DNA of 64,000 bases, taken from assembly GCA_907165065.1 (NCBI GenBank), contig OU015528.1, forward strand, positions 73,947,474-74,011,473. The letters are read 5' to 3'. Below, one piece after another: positions 1 to 13,400 of this stretch. A model generated the notes under the pieces. It worked only from the letters and a program-made list of their open reading frames with translations. It had not been told where the DNA came from and searched no databases. The translations under genes and the position numbers were made by a program. Numbering within the stretch: position 1 is the stretch's first letter; each line of letters starts with the position of its first letter. Source of the DNA: Caprimulgus europaeus (Eukaryota > Chordata > Aves > Caprimulgiformes > Caprimulgidae).

Positions 1-1435
1 AAAACTGAGTTGAACAAGTTAGTCTGCTAATTTAGCTATAACACTCTGGCTTGCTTTCTTCATGTTTTAGAGTTAAGGATGCCTCCTTTGGTTCTTAAAA
101 ATCAGCACTATAGCTGTGCAGCAAACTTCTAGTAAAGGGTAGGGCAGAGGTTGTAAAACTCAGAAGCAGATGGGTCCCAAGGAAGTTACTGCCTCCTACA
201 CTGGCATGTGGCACAGAGCTGTTGCTGATGGTAGATATGAAAGAGAATTTGAAAACCCTCTGATTTAAAATGTCAGCGGTGTCGGAAATTTCTGTCATGT
301 TCAGAAGGGTAATATCACTTCATTCTAGGAATCAGTCACTGCATGTGCTTAAAGATGTGTCAAATCTTCATCAAGCCTGAGAGGTGATAAGTAATTTTAT
401 TGAAAGCCTGGCGGTAGTTTTATCCTTCCAAGAAAACACTGCTCTTGGGAAGCTTCCATACCAAAGAACATGTTTTCTGATCAAAAATTAAATCATTTCC
501 TGCTGAAGCAGTATTGTTAACATTATACAGGGGATTTAAAAGCGAGGTTGTAAATAGCACTTACATACAAATGTATGGGTATCTCTGCCTGGTACATGGA
601 AGTTTTGTAATGGTTTTTTTTTTTTTTAGGTATAGACAATGTTTTTTTAACAACAGAAGTTAAAATTGTTGATAACAGTATTTTGGCTTTATAATAAAAA
701 TTACAAGTAATTTTTTTTCTTTTGCTGTCATATGAGAAAACATGTAATAAGGACTGAGCACTTCAAGGAGAAATAGTTTATATTTTCTTTTTAAAAAGCT
801 CTGCCAAAGACAGTCACAAACCCAGGTGCTCAAAACAGATGAGATCATTGCAAAGCTTCTGGATATTTTAGATGTGATTTTATTTGGCTTCTGGAGCAGA
901 AAAGGGTATGTTTCTTTGTGTTTGGTGGATTAGAACATTTTTGTGGAGTTTTGTTCTGTTTCAAAATTAGTAATACTGCTAGTTTACATTAAAATTCTTA
1001 TAAGCTTTGGGTTTCTTTGTAGTGCTTCCATAGTGGAAATGGGATTATCAGAAGCACTTTGTATTGCCCTAGTTCACTGACTTCAGTGTATACTGCTTAT
1101 TCTGTATAACTTATTTCCTGAGGAACTTTTTATGTTGATAAAAAAAACCAGTAGTAGATTGCAAATGCTGCTGAATAGGGAGTTTAGGTACTATTTTTAA
1201 CTGGAGAAAGTAGCTTTGAAGCTATCTGATGTTACCCTGTGTGATGTGTAAATATGTAGGAAAAGTAAAGGCAGGTGAGTGTCTTAAACTGTGGAAATTG
1301 TTCATGTGAAAAAACAGACAGACATTCATCATCCTCTGTGGCAGTTTGTGCTGGATGTTTGAGATAAAGGAAGCAGAATTATGGTCAAAGTGGCAGTCTG
1401 ACGGCAAAAAAGTAATCTGTGTCTTGCTCTTTCAG
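1..1435 (+). other. Sequence 5' of the first DMTF1 coding exon (intron or 5' non-coding)
   Basis: AT-rich sequence ending in a pyrimidine-tract acceptor (ttgctctttcag) at 1424-1435. No CpG island lies here, so the DMTF1 promoter is probably further left and this is most likely intron. I cannot support any coding exon in it; the short reading frames show no family similarity. Confidence 0.6.
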
Positions 1436-1443
1436 GTTTGAGT

Positions 1444-4400
1444 ATGAGCACAGTTGAAGAAGAGTCTGACACAGTGACAGTAGAAACCGTGAACTCTGTG
1501 ACTTTGACTCAGGACACTGAAGGGAACCTTATACTTCATTGCCCTCAAAATGGTATAGAATTGTATTGCTTAGTATTTTTTCTTTTATTTTTCCTTGATC
1601 CAACCGTCGTAGTTCCCTGCCCCCAGATTCTGTGATCCACTTGGATTTAGCTTACTTGCTGCAATTTGTTCCCATTTGTGCAATTGTAAACTGAAACTTG
1701 CAATTTGTGCAAATTTCAGTTTAAAGAAGGATTAAGTGTCAAACTAGGTGTAAATCACAAGATTTTGTATTTATGTGCCCAACAAGGATATAGCTGTTCT
1801 CTTTTATTTCAGTGGAAGTGGATTCTTAGAGCCAAGCATGTATCCCAGTTTCTGTGCACTTAAGGGGTTTGTTTGTGTGCAGTGGACTGCGGATGGTTTT
1901 TATGAAGAAAGTCTGACACAAAATGATGTTGAAGAAAGCATGTGAACTGTTACTGCCCATAACTCAGACCAAGTTCCTGGGCAGTAGTGAAACACTGAAC
2001 CAACCTGTTAGATTTGCTTCTACCTCTTGTTTTGGTCCACTTTGTTAATAGATCTTAGTCCGAAGCTCCACTTTGTTAACAGGCAGTAGTAACCTGTGTG
2101 TGTTTTTGTTGTTAGAAACTGATGAAGTAGACTCTGAAGACAGCGTTGAACCTCCACACAAGAGACTTTGCTTATCAGAGGATGATCAAAGCCTTGATGA
2201 TTCCACTCCATGCATTTCTGTTGTTGCAGTTCCAAGTAAGTTCTTTTACATTTATATACTCTCATAGCAAATGTTTCTGTTGGCAAAGGTTAAAAGTGGA
2301 CTCTTTGGATCACATTAGAATATTTTTCATGTTTTCTTTTCAACTTTTATTAATAAACTTAGGTATTATCTTTACCTTTAAGAGTCTTGGATGGTTTTGC
2401 AGGAATTGTTATCTATACAGTATTGGCAAAATAAACCTGCCTTACAGATAGAGAACTGCAGGCACAGGTGCATTGAATAAGTTGAAGGATAAGTGAATGG
2501 ACAACAAACTAGATGCTCTCTTCCTGCAAAGGGCAATTAGGTTTTTTTAATGATCAAACAGTATAGTTAGTATTTCTGTGTTTTGTAATACTGAGATGTA
2601 TGGTCTTTTTAAGATAAGAGATTGTTGGACAAAAGGAAGGCTGAGTACTGAATTATTCTTAAGGAAGTTGACTGAATATTAGATAGTTTAATATAATCTC
2701 CCAAAGGGAGGCAAAACCAGATCTAGCAAGTTCTAATACCAATTTGCAATACCTAGAATGGCTGTTTATTTGGTGGAACTTGGTAGAAACTCATTAGAAG
2801 TAAAGGCATTATCATGTTGAGATTGAAGGAAAACTGAGGAAGAGGAATGCACCTGAAAGATCTGAATGTTGTCCGTTAGTAATTGGAAAATACTGAAGAT
2901 AAGGCTGGAAAGGAAAGGAAGCATTAATAGAGTACCAAATGTTTGCACCAAATCAAACACCTTTTATTTATATGTTTCACATTAGGTCTTAGTTATAGTC
3001 AAGTGTAAAACTGAAGGTTTCAAAGCCTATATTTAAATTTTATAAAGAGGAACAGTTGATAATAGTCTTGATGATTTTACTGTGTCAACAAATAAATACT
3101 GAATAAGGCTCTTTCAAATTTTCACAGCAAAGGTAGCAATTTATAAAACCTTTAGCATGCAAGTGTTACAAGAGTAAGGTATACAACTAACCTATCTATT
3201 CTGAAGTTTCAGAAAATGATCAGAGCTTTGAGGTGACCATGACTGCTACCACTGAGGTAGCTGAAGATGAGATTAACGAAGGAACTGTTACTCAGATTCA
3301 GGTACGTTAAAACTTCAGAATTTAACTATTTGCTGTACATTTTTATTTAAATTGAAATGGAAAGGGAAACAAATAGCAAGAGGGGCGTATTAAATGAATA
3401 AGATTGGTTTTTATATTAAACTAATGTATTTGAACACAAATCTTGTTGGTAAAATGTTGCTCCATAGAAGTGCAATTGGATCACTTATATATATGAGAGA
3501 GGTTATCTGTAGTGTAACGTACTGCCCAAAGAACAATACAGTAAACAGTAATAGATGTAACCCTCCACTGATAATTACTTTCTCTATGGTGATCTGCATA
3601 GCAGACAAGTTTACCTGTAATTTCTGTCATTCTTTGATTATAAATCAAGGTTTATAACAAGCCTAAATATGCTTTCTCTTGTTACCAGTCCTAACAGTTA
3701 CATACAGTTCTCATTGTGAGTGTACCATGTTTAAAAGTTCTAGATGGAGATGCTGGACATAGTCCTCTTTCCACCAAAGCCAGTGAGATTCTTCCTATTC
3801 ACTATACATTAAACCAGATGAAGAATGTTATCCAGTTAATTCTCACAACATCTCTATGTTAAGATACTGACTCTTACTCATGTGTTTTAAGAAAGGTGAA
3901 TGTGCTTTTAATGCCATATCTTAAAAGTGGCACTTTCTGCGCATTCAGCAAGATAACTAGGTGTGCTGGTTTCATTTTCCTTCAAGTTATGCCTCCATGT
4001 TAAATGCAAGGTGATAGAAAGAACTGAAGATCTTACTGGATGATTTCCTGTTGGTCTTTTCAAGATTCTTCAGAATGAACAGCTGGATGAAATCTCCCCA
4101 ATGGGCAACGAAGAAGTGTCAGCTGTTAGTCAAGCCTGGTTCACAACCAAAGAGGATAAGGATTCTCTAACAAATAAAGGTAGGATATTTCAAATGCCAT
4201 TCTCCCACGCTGTAAAACGTTAAACTATCCCGAATGGCTCAGAACATTTTGCAGGTTGTATAAAGTAATCTCTGGTCTGGCTCTTTTAGTGAAGCTATTT
4301 GAGAAGACTGATTTTAAAAATGCAGAGAGATCTAATGCTTTAAGTCCTCACCATCCCCCTTACACTTTGCATGCAAGAAGAAGGTTGGAACTCCAGATAC

Positions 4401-7400
4401 ACTGGGAGAGGAAGAGGGGCCATGCTTGCAGCGGTGACAGTGATTCTAGTGGCCGTGGTGGAGAAATGCTGTAGATAATGTGCGTCGGCGCAGGTCGGGC
4501 TGACAGTTGTGTTTGCTCTGTTTGCTCTTCTCCCACGTTAGGAGATGAGAAGCTGCAGTCAGAGGCAGGTACGCCAGGAAACAATTAACTTGTGCTCAGA
4601 TTGATACATCTTCCTCCAAGTAGGACTTATTAGTCTGGCTACTGCATCGTGATTCGTATTAAACAGTTTCTGGAATGGAGTTGCTTGAGAAGAAGAGAGA
4701 TTATGCAGACCAGGATCTACTGAAATAATCACTACTACTCCTAAACCTGCCACCCCACTGCCATTCCTCCCTTTCAAAACGTGTTTGCACAGTCATGCTG
4801 TCATTGCTGAACTTTAGAGCTTCCTCCCTTTCCCTGCCTCTCCCCAGGGAAGTGCCTTTCAAAACCTAGAGAAACAACTTAGTGTCAAATGAAGACATGC
4901 TGTCTCTCCCGTTTCCTTAGTCTCTCTACTGTTTTTCTTACCCTGACTTTACCTCTTTCTGGAGGGGGGAACAAAAAATCTTTTTCAGTCAGTCCAAAGC
5001 AATTCCCTTTTTTGTTAGAAAACTAGGAAAAAAGGAAAGGTTTTATCTCACAGAAGCAAATGATCTCTTACCCAGTGAGCTCTGCTCCAGAGAGCTGAGT
5101 GTACTGCTGAGTCAGTGAAAAAATGTGGGTGAGGCACACAGAACCTGGATGTTGCATACGGAAAATTCAGAGGAAGGGAGCTGAGCAGCTCTTAGTGATC
5201 ATTTCACTCACTGATACCAAGTGTGCACTAACAGTGGATTGTAACAGCCAATAAATAATTTCTCCCCATTTTCTCTGTCCTTCTTATTTGTTAGATTTAT
5301 AGAGCTTCAAAGCTATTCTGTGTTCAATCCAAGGACTGAGGCAGAGATTGGATGGCAAAGAGATCTCTGCATCACCACACTGGGGCAGCTGGGTAGAAAT
5401 TGGAACAGGTTGCCCACTGGAACAGGTTGCCCAGAGAGGTTGTGGATGCCCCCTCTCTGGAAGTGTTCAAGGCCAGGTTGGATGAGTCTTTGAGCAACCT
5501 GGTCTAGTGGAAGGTGTTCCTGCTGATGGCAGGGGGGTTGGAACTGGATGATCTTTAAGGTCCCTTCCAACCCAAACCATTCTGTGATTCTATGAAATAG
5601 TGAGAAATCAGGTTGCTACAGTTGCTGTGCTCTGGGTGAGAGGAGGCACAGAGCTTATGATCTTTCCAGTAGCAGGTTATCCTGGTTTTTAGCTACGACA
5701 AAGTTAGGTTTCTTTTTAGTAGCTAGAATAGCTCTGTGTTTTGGTTTCAGTATGGGATTTGTTATGAGAGAAACATTGATAACATACCAGTGTTTGCATT
5801 TGTCACTGGAAGTTGAAGGACTTAGTGTTTTGCTAGTCAACAGGTGCAAAGTGTAGGGGGGGCAAGGAATATTTAAATTAATAAGCTAGGTTGGCATTTG
5901 GATATGCCAATGGACTATCCCATATCATATAACATCATGCTCAATGTATTAATGAGGGTCTCTGTCTTGTTTGCTCAGTGGGCTGTCTCCACGAGGAGAC
6001 AAGGTAAACCGTGAAATTATCAATGATATCTGAAAGATAGCACCCAAAGTGTGAAGATGGTGGAAAACTTTGCACAAAAACGGAATTATTCTTGCAATCA
6101 TTACCAAACAGTGCAGCTGAACAAGACCCTTAGTCATGTTTTTTTAGCTAATAAGTGCAACAAAAAGCAAATAACGACTCATATCCCACAGTTCTACTAA
6201 CAACTCTACAATGAAAAGAAGCAATATTGTAACCAGCAACTATCAAACCAATACAATAATAATTTGTTAAAACACTCTGTTTAAAACTGTTGTTATCTCA
6301 ACCCCTTGTGCCCCGTGTTGGGCACCAAAAGGACTGTGGTGGTTCCATTTAGCAAGCACTTGGTTAGCAGCCAAACACAAACACACAGAGGAGAGAGACC
6401 CTCATCAATATACCAAACGTGACATTATATGGCATAAGGAATACTCCATTGGCATATCCAAATGCTAATCTAGCTTATTAATTTAAATATTCCTCACCCC
6501 CCTAGACCTTGCACTTGTAGACTAGCAAAACACTAAGTCCTTCAACTTCCAGTGACAGTTGAAAACATTGGTGTGTTATCATAATAAAGCCTGTGTTGAA
6601 ACAAAACACAACACTGTTCTAGCTACACAAACCTAGCTTTGTCCCAGCTAAAAACCAGGACACTGAAGAACTTTGGGAGCATCATGTTCTCAGCTGTGAC
6701 TGGAGAAGCATGTACTGCTGATTTGGCAGAGAAATAACTGTTTTCATGTGACTTGGTGGCCTCATGTTTGATGTGTGTCTTGTTAAACATATTAGAATCC
6801 TACTGCGTTTGTTCCTTTTGTAGCTCTCACAGGCATATCAACTGGCCATACATCACAAGTGGCATTTATAGTTGTGAATGAATGAGGGCACTAAATCTGG
6901 TGATTCTAATTGAGAGTTGAATAATTTGAGGAAGACATTTCCAATAAATTATGTCTAGAAATACATTTTAGAATCCATACTAGCTGATGGTCTCTGTGCT
7001 CTGTCATGGAGATCAGCTGTGGAAGAATCCCAATATGCATCTCCTTCTACAGTAGCTAGGAGTTTGGTGTGTGTTCCCTGAGCTCATTTTATAGCAGTCT
7101 CCACCTGATAATGCTTTCGTTCAAGCCCTATGAGCAGGTTATAGTAATCTTGGCACTGAATATGCAAACACGAGAGCTGCAAAACACAATTCCTTCCCTA
7201 AAATAGTTGAGTATTAAAAGTTATTCCATGTAAAGAGTAGCAGTGTCCCTTTAAATCAGGTCTGTCTCTAGAAGAAGAGATTGAAGGAATCAGGCACAAG
7301 GGAAGAGCTTCCTCTCATCAGTTCCAATGCAATTAGTAATAACGCCTATACTTTTCACTATAATTGGATTTGAGTAAACAGTGTCTTTGGCGTGTTCTGC

Positions 7401-10400
7401 CTCTCAGCTCTAGTAATTAGCAGGCTGAGAAGGCAGTACCCTGATTTTTCTTAGCAGGTGGGCAGGTAGCCAGCACACACCAGTGTGTAAACTAGGTCAC
7501 CAGCATAATCTTAATTATAAGTGATCGTTAATACTAAGTATGGTATGAGCATGAAGTGAAAAAAGAGAAATCTATATATAAATTCAAGGTAGAAATGTTT
7601 TATTGATAGACCTCAGGTTTGAAATTTTCTCTCTGAATAGAGTTCTTTTTTTTTGCTTTTAAAGCTGAGCTGGCATTGTATCTACTAAGGGCATAGACAG
7701 ACACAAAGCGTAATGTTTGTTTCCTTTGGTTTGCCACTTTTATTTGGGAAGTAAAACATTCATCATGAGTCTTTTTATCTTGATTGTGACCATTGGGCAT
7801 TATTCCCAATGCAAAAAAAAAAAAAAAGAGAGAAAGAGATAGGAGACAGCTTGTTAAAATCAACTAGGTAGAGCATTTATGTCTATGAAAAGCACTCACA
7901 GTATGTAGCACTACTCACATTTTGGGAAGTGATAAGATGTATAAGAGAACCTCACGCTGTTGCCAATTCCTCAAGTAATATTTTGAGTCGCTGTCACATT
8001 TTAATTCCCAGCTTCTGGAATCATTTGAGTGCATGGAAATTTCATCTGTCAGTTTAAAGACAGAAATTTTCTAGTTGTGGCTGAAGAGAAAGCCTGAAAA
8101 TGTGATTTGACAGCACATAAAGGAATCCATGTTCTGGTTTAAAAAAGTGATGTTTTTGAAGAGGAGTCTGACTCACATGTTTTAAACATTAGTTGACAGT
8201 TACTGAGGATTGTTTATCAGTTCTGAAATAATATATGTTTAAAATTAATTATAGTTAATTTAAGTAGCTAAAATTACTACTCTCTTTTCTTTGTTAATTG
8301 CAATAATGAGGTTCTTGTTTTTCAGATATTTTTGTTGTTGTTTTTGCTAACTTTAGTGATTAGTTTGTCTTTTCTATTTTCAGGCCATAAGTGGAAGCAA
8401 GGGATGTGGTCAAAGGAAGAAATTGACATTTTGATGAGCAACATTGAGCGTTATTTAAAGGTATATGTTAGAGTATGTTATCTTCTAGTCAACGTGGTGA
8501 TGCAGCTCCTGCTAGAAACCAACTTTCTTTAGTACTTCCCAGAATGTGCAATAAGTGATTCTGATCAGTTTGTAGTAGAAATGGTGATCACCCATTTGAA
8601 ATACATAAGATAATTGTATCAATACACAGGATTTAAGACAATTGAATGTAATATTGCTTTTATTTTGTGTACTGAATATAACCTATTTTAATATTTCATG
8701 TCAGGATGCTCAAGTGGCTTAATCTCTGAGTATCTATCACTCATTAAATCTTTGGTGAAGACAGAGGGAAAAAATTCCACTAAGAATAGAGATAATTTTC
8801 CTTACAAAGCATTTAATACAACTTCCAGGGCTCTTTGATGCGTATCTGTATTTGTTTACAACATTTAACAGGATTCCTGTATCAGCTTTCTTCCCCTTAA
8901 TACAGTTCGAGTTCGGTGTAAAAATAGTCCCAATTAACACGCTGACAGTGATAATTGCCCATAAGTCATATTGGTGGTAGGCTTACAGCTGAGAACATAC
9001 AGTCTGGATAGTACAGTTTCACCAGCCTTCATCTGTGAATCAAAAAAAGCCCTGAATTTAGTCTTCATTGGTATAAAAATCCTCAGTATTAGCTGTAGAA
9101 AGTGTGCCTGCCCACACGTGTATTAGAATCTCTGCCACAAAGTCATCATAGGTGATACTGTATTTTGAATCTAGAGAAACTTTTTTAAGCTAACTAAATA
9201 ACTTTTTGGAGTTACTGATAACTCTTTTGATTCACTATTTTCCCATTTATCTGCTTTCTTGTACTGCTTCAAATAATTGAAATGTAGTGATTTTTAGTTT
9301 AAGCTGAAGCTAAATCTTTCCTTTTATACTTAACTGCAGTGGTTTTGTATCAAATTTGCTTTTAGTTTCTATGAGAACAAGAAGAGTAGGTTAATTGAAA
9401 AAAAATTACTTTTAGATAAAAAATATCTTAAAATTACGTAGTAAATTGCTATAGCACTTTTTGACAACTTTCTGCTGTATAACTGCAGTATAATTCCACC
9501 GGAGTATATTTTCCATTATGTTCTAAATGACAGTTAAATTTTTGATCTTAAAATATACATTGGACCAGGTTTTTTTCTAAATATGGATGAAAGTTAGAGC
9601 TTCTGTGTCTACCTGGACTCCAGTATAAAAAAGCCTAGTGTTCAAGGGTTTGTATTTGAGGTAGCTGATTCATCAATACTTAGTTTAACTTTTGGACTGT
9701 AGTATTTGAGATACATAGAAAGTTGCATAATTGTATGTTAGGCTTCAGTTCTTAAGTGTTCTAGTTCTTGATTTCTGGGAGACTTTATCTAAGGTGATTT
9801 GTTTGTGCTTTGTTTGTTTTTTTAAATTCATTCTTTAGGCCCGTGGAATAAAAGATGCCACTGAAATTATATTTGAAATGTCAAAAGATGAAAGAAAAGA
9901 TTTCTACAGGACAATAGCTTGGGGTCTGAATCGGCCTCTCTTTGCTGTCTATAGAAGAGTTCTTCGCATGTATGATGACAGAAACCATGTTGGAAAGTAT
10001 GAAAACCTCTAATGCTGCATGGTTTTATTGGTATGAGTAGGGTTGTGTATTTAATGTGTGACATTAAATGAGAGAGAAGATTCTGGCCAGACACACCTAG
10101 TTCTTCCTAATCATAAGTTGCCTCTGCTGAATTCTGGTAGATCAGCCCTTACAACAGTCATGTTAAATTGATGGTAGCCACTATCCATAACTTTGAAAAA
10201 AACAAAGGTGCAGAGAAGATTCTGCTATGATTAGAAGACTTTAACACTGCTGAAATGCAGTTTCTTGCAAGAATTGTGACCTTGAGCTTCTTCCCTGTGC
10301 CCTTAGTTTGCTCCTCTGTAAAGCAGTGGGTCTGATGCCATCTAGAAGTGCTGAAAAGGATGTTAGATTTTAGTTTGCAAAGGTAGTTGAAAACTGAAAA

Positions 10401-13400
10401 AATAATTTCAATGCTGTTTTGTTGGGTTTTTTTTAATGGAAAGTCAGCCTTATGGTGATTATGAACTGAGACAGGAAGTCAAAAATAGCTGTTTATTTGA
10501 GAGACTAATACACAAAATTCTAATTCTATTGTTAGTAGAGAGATCACTGAGAATGAGGGATTGTGCTACTAAATTAGAGGAATGTTAGACCAGATAACCT
10601 TAAAAATGCACTTATGTGGAAAATGACGTGTTCTTCACGTTCTTTCAAAGCATTCAGTCAAATTGTTTCTTACAGCTGAAATTCCTTAATCTCTTGTTGT
10701 AACTAGAAGTGTATTGTGTGGTTAGTAAAGCAAAAATATTTATGCTGTATACTTTCTGTATGCAGAAAATAATGTCTTTTTATTTATCTGTTGCTTAGGT
10801 ATACTCCTGAGGAAATTGAAAAGCTTAAAGAGTAAGTCTTTTTATTAACAAGTTTACACTAACTTATTTGTATTTAGTAGCTTGAGTAGTTTTTACAGGT
10901 TTTGTTATATGAAATCACTCAGAAGTTACAAGTATTTTTGACTGCTCCAACTCTGTCAGAAAATAGCGGTCACTAAATTAATCTGAAGATAAATGAATCT
11001 ACATTTGGTTTAAATTTTTGTATTTTCTAATGTGTATTCAGGACATAAGCAATATACAACAAAGTTCTAAAGCAAGTCTTCTGTTGAAACAAGTTATGTT
11101 CAAATTTTTACAAGCACAATCAACATTTGCAGTTATGTTTGCAAAAAACAGAAATTCACTTTCTTTAGGAAACCTGAGCAAAGGTTATTTCTAAAGAAAG
11201 TGGCAGGTCAAGGGTAGGATCTTTCCTATGGAGTATTAGAGAAATACATCAATTGTCAGTAAGGCTCTTTGATTGTGACTATGAACCTGACAGATCCAGG
11301 AGGGCAGGGGCTGCAGACTTTAGCTCTTCTTGCAGCTTTCCACAGTTGAGCAGTTTGAAGAAACCATGTTGGACTGAAGGAAGGAAAGATGTGGTTTTCA
11401 TTGTGTTGATGGCTATGTTTGAATCAATTTAGCTGGTTTGTGTCATTTGCGAGGTGCCTGTGTTCCAGATGTGTCAAAAATGTAGTTATGGCTCAACATG
11501 TTAAACAACCTGTTGTCATGTGTGGGAAGAAAATAATGGTTAAAATTATGAAGATAATTATACAGTGTTTTGCCTCGTTTAAATTGTAGGATGTCTGAGT
11601 TTTCACTGAGCATTATTAGGAACTTAAGTAGAATGGACATTGGCTGTTCATCTAAACATTCATATTGTATTTAACACAATAATTAAGCCTTACAACAGTC
11701 CTGCAAGACAGTTAAATATTAAACATTTTATAAGTGAGTATCCTGTGGCTTAGCTGATCCAAAAGGCTTCTAGAAACACATAAAAAAATTAGCAGTGATG
11801 ACAGAAAATATGTTAATACTATAGTATCAGAATGATTCCTCAATCTGTCTTTAAGCCTGTAAACTGCACATTTATCCTGTTTTTTTAAGAGTGTATTTGA
11901 TACTTTGGTAATCTCCTAACTGGATATAGTGCTCATGAGCATGTTTCTATTTAGGCTGAGAACAAAGCATGGCAACGATTGGGCCACAATAGGAGCTGCA
12001 CTGGGGAGAAGTGCTTCATCCGTAAAAGATCGATGTAGACTGATGAAGGACACCTGCAACACAGGTGAGGTAAATGCTGGTGTCAGTAATGGATATTCTA
12101 GTTAAAACTCTGTCACCTTTGCCTTTCTCAGTGGTGTTTTCAGAGATGTGTTACTCTGAACAGAGTAACTTAAAATGTGAAATCTGGCTGCATTTTAAGA
12201 ACTTATTTGTTATAGGTTTCTCCAGTTTCACTTCTTAAAGATCAGAACACTCAGTTTATATTTGCAGTCCATTATCCATCATACATTTATGCCACTGGAG
12301 CATATTTCATTAAGGTGGGTTAAAAAGTACTCTCCCTTGTATTTAATGTTTATGAACATACACTGTATATTTGGTGTCACTTAAGAGACAGATGCACTTT
12401 AGAAGTAAGGTATTGTTTATTTTGTACTGTTTATATTCAAATGGAAGGAAAACTTAGTCAGAACTCAAGTAATTAGTATATAGTAAATTGTTCCATGGTT
12501 AATTTGCTGCAACTAATACAATTCAGGTAGCTTGGACTAGTTTGCTTTGGTCAATATTTTGATAAGTTCTGTGTGGCTTCATTTGTCTGTGAGAGAAGAG
12601 AAAGAAACTTCACAGCAAAACAATGGAATTATGCATTTGTTAATCAAGAATGGATATAATATAAATTGTTAGTAAGAAAGAACAGTTATATTTTCTTCAC
12701 AAGTCAGTATTTGCATCTGGAATGAGGTGTCAGGCACTGAAGATAAATGTTTATTAACACGTTGCGTATCAGAACAGAAGGCATCTGCTGTTAGTTAAGT
12801 TGGAGGGGTTTTCTCTCTTTCAGGAAAGTGGACAGAGAAAGAAGAAAAAAGACTAGCAGAAGTAGTGCATGAGCTAACTAGCACAGAACCAGGTGACATT
12901 GTCACACAAGGTGTATCGTGGGCTGCTGTGGCAGAACGGGTCGGGACGCGCTCTGAAAAGCAATGCCGCTCTAAATGGCTCAACTATCTCAACTGGAAAC
13001 AAAGTGGGGGCACTGAGTGGACCAAGGAAGATGAAATAAATCTGATCTTGAGGTTTGTTATTTTAGTTACTTTTAAGGGTTTCTAATACATGATGCTAGC
13101 AGGATTCCATTGGGGTCCATTTTGCTGGTTTCTTAGACACTAAAAACTCTAGAACCCTCCAAAAATCACTGCTGTGTTTACAGTTCCCAGAGATTTATTA
13201 TTGAACATATTTTTTGTTTTTTTGTTTTTTTAGTGAATGTTAGTGTTCGTGAAAGGTGTCAGATTGAAAACCCTGGAGACTGAAGTCTTCTTTATTCCAC
13301 AGAAAAGGTACAGCACAGGCAGCGACCGTGCAAGCTTCCCACGCGTTGCCTCACCAATGTGCTTTAACCCTTAACTGGAGGGTAGTTCAGTCTCCCTGCC

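Larger units (their letters stand above)
4180..8383 (+). other. DMTF1 intron 4, holding a CR1 fragment and paired inverted LTR copies
   Basis: This 4.2-kb intron is one of the two largest in DMTF1 that carry recognisable mobile elements. It contains a CR1 3' end at about 5401-5595 and two LTR copies in opposite orientation at about 5677-5965 and 6303-6662. The rest is AT-rich and no exon can be supported. Confidence 0.75.
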
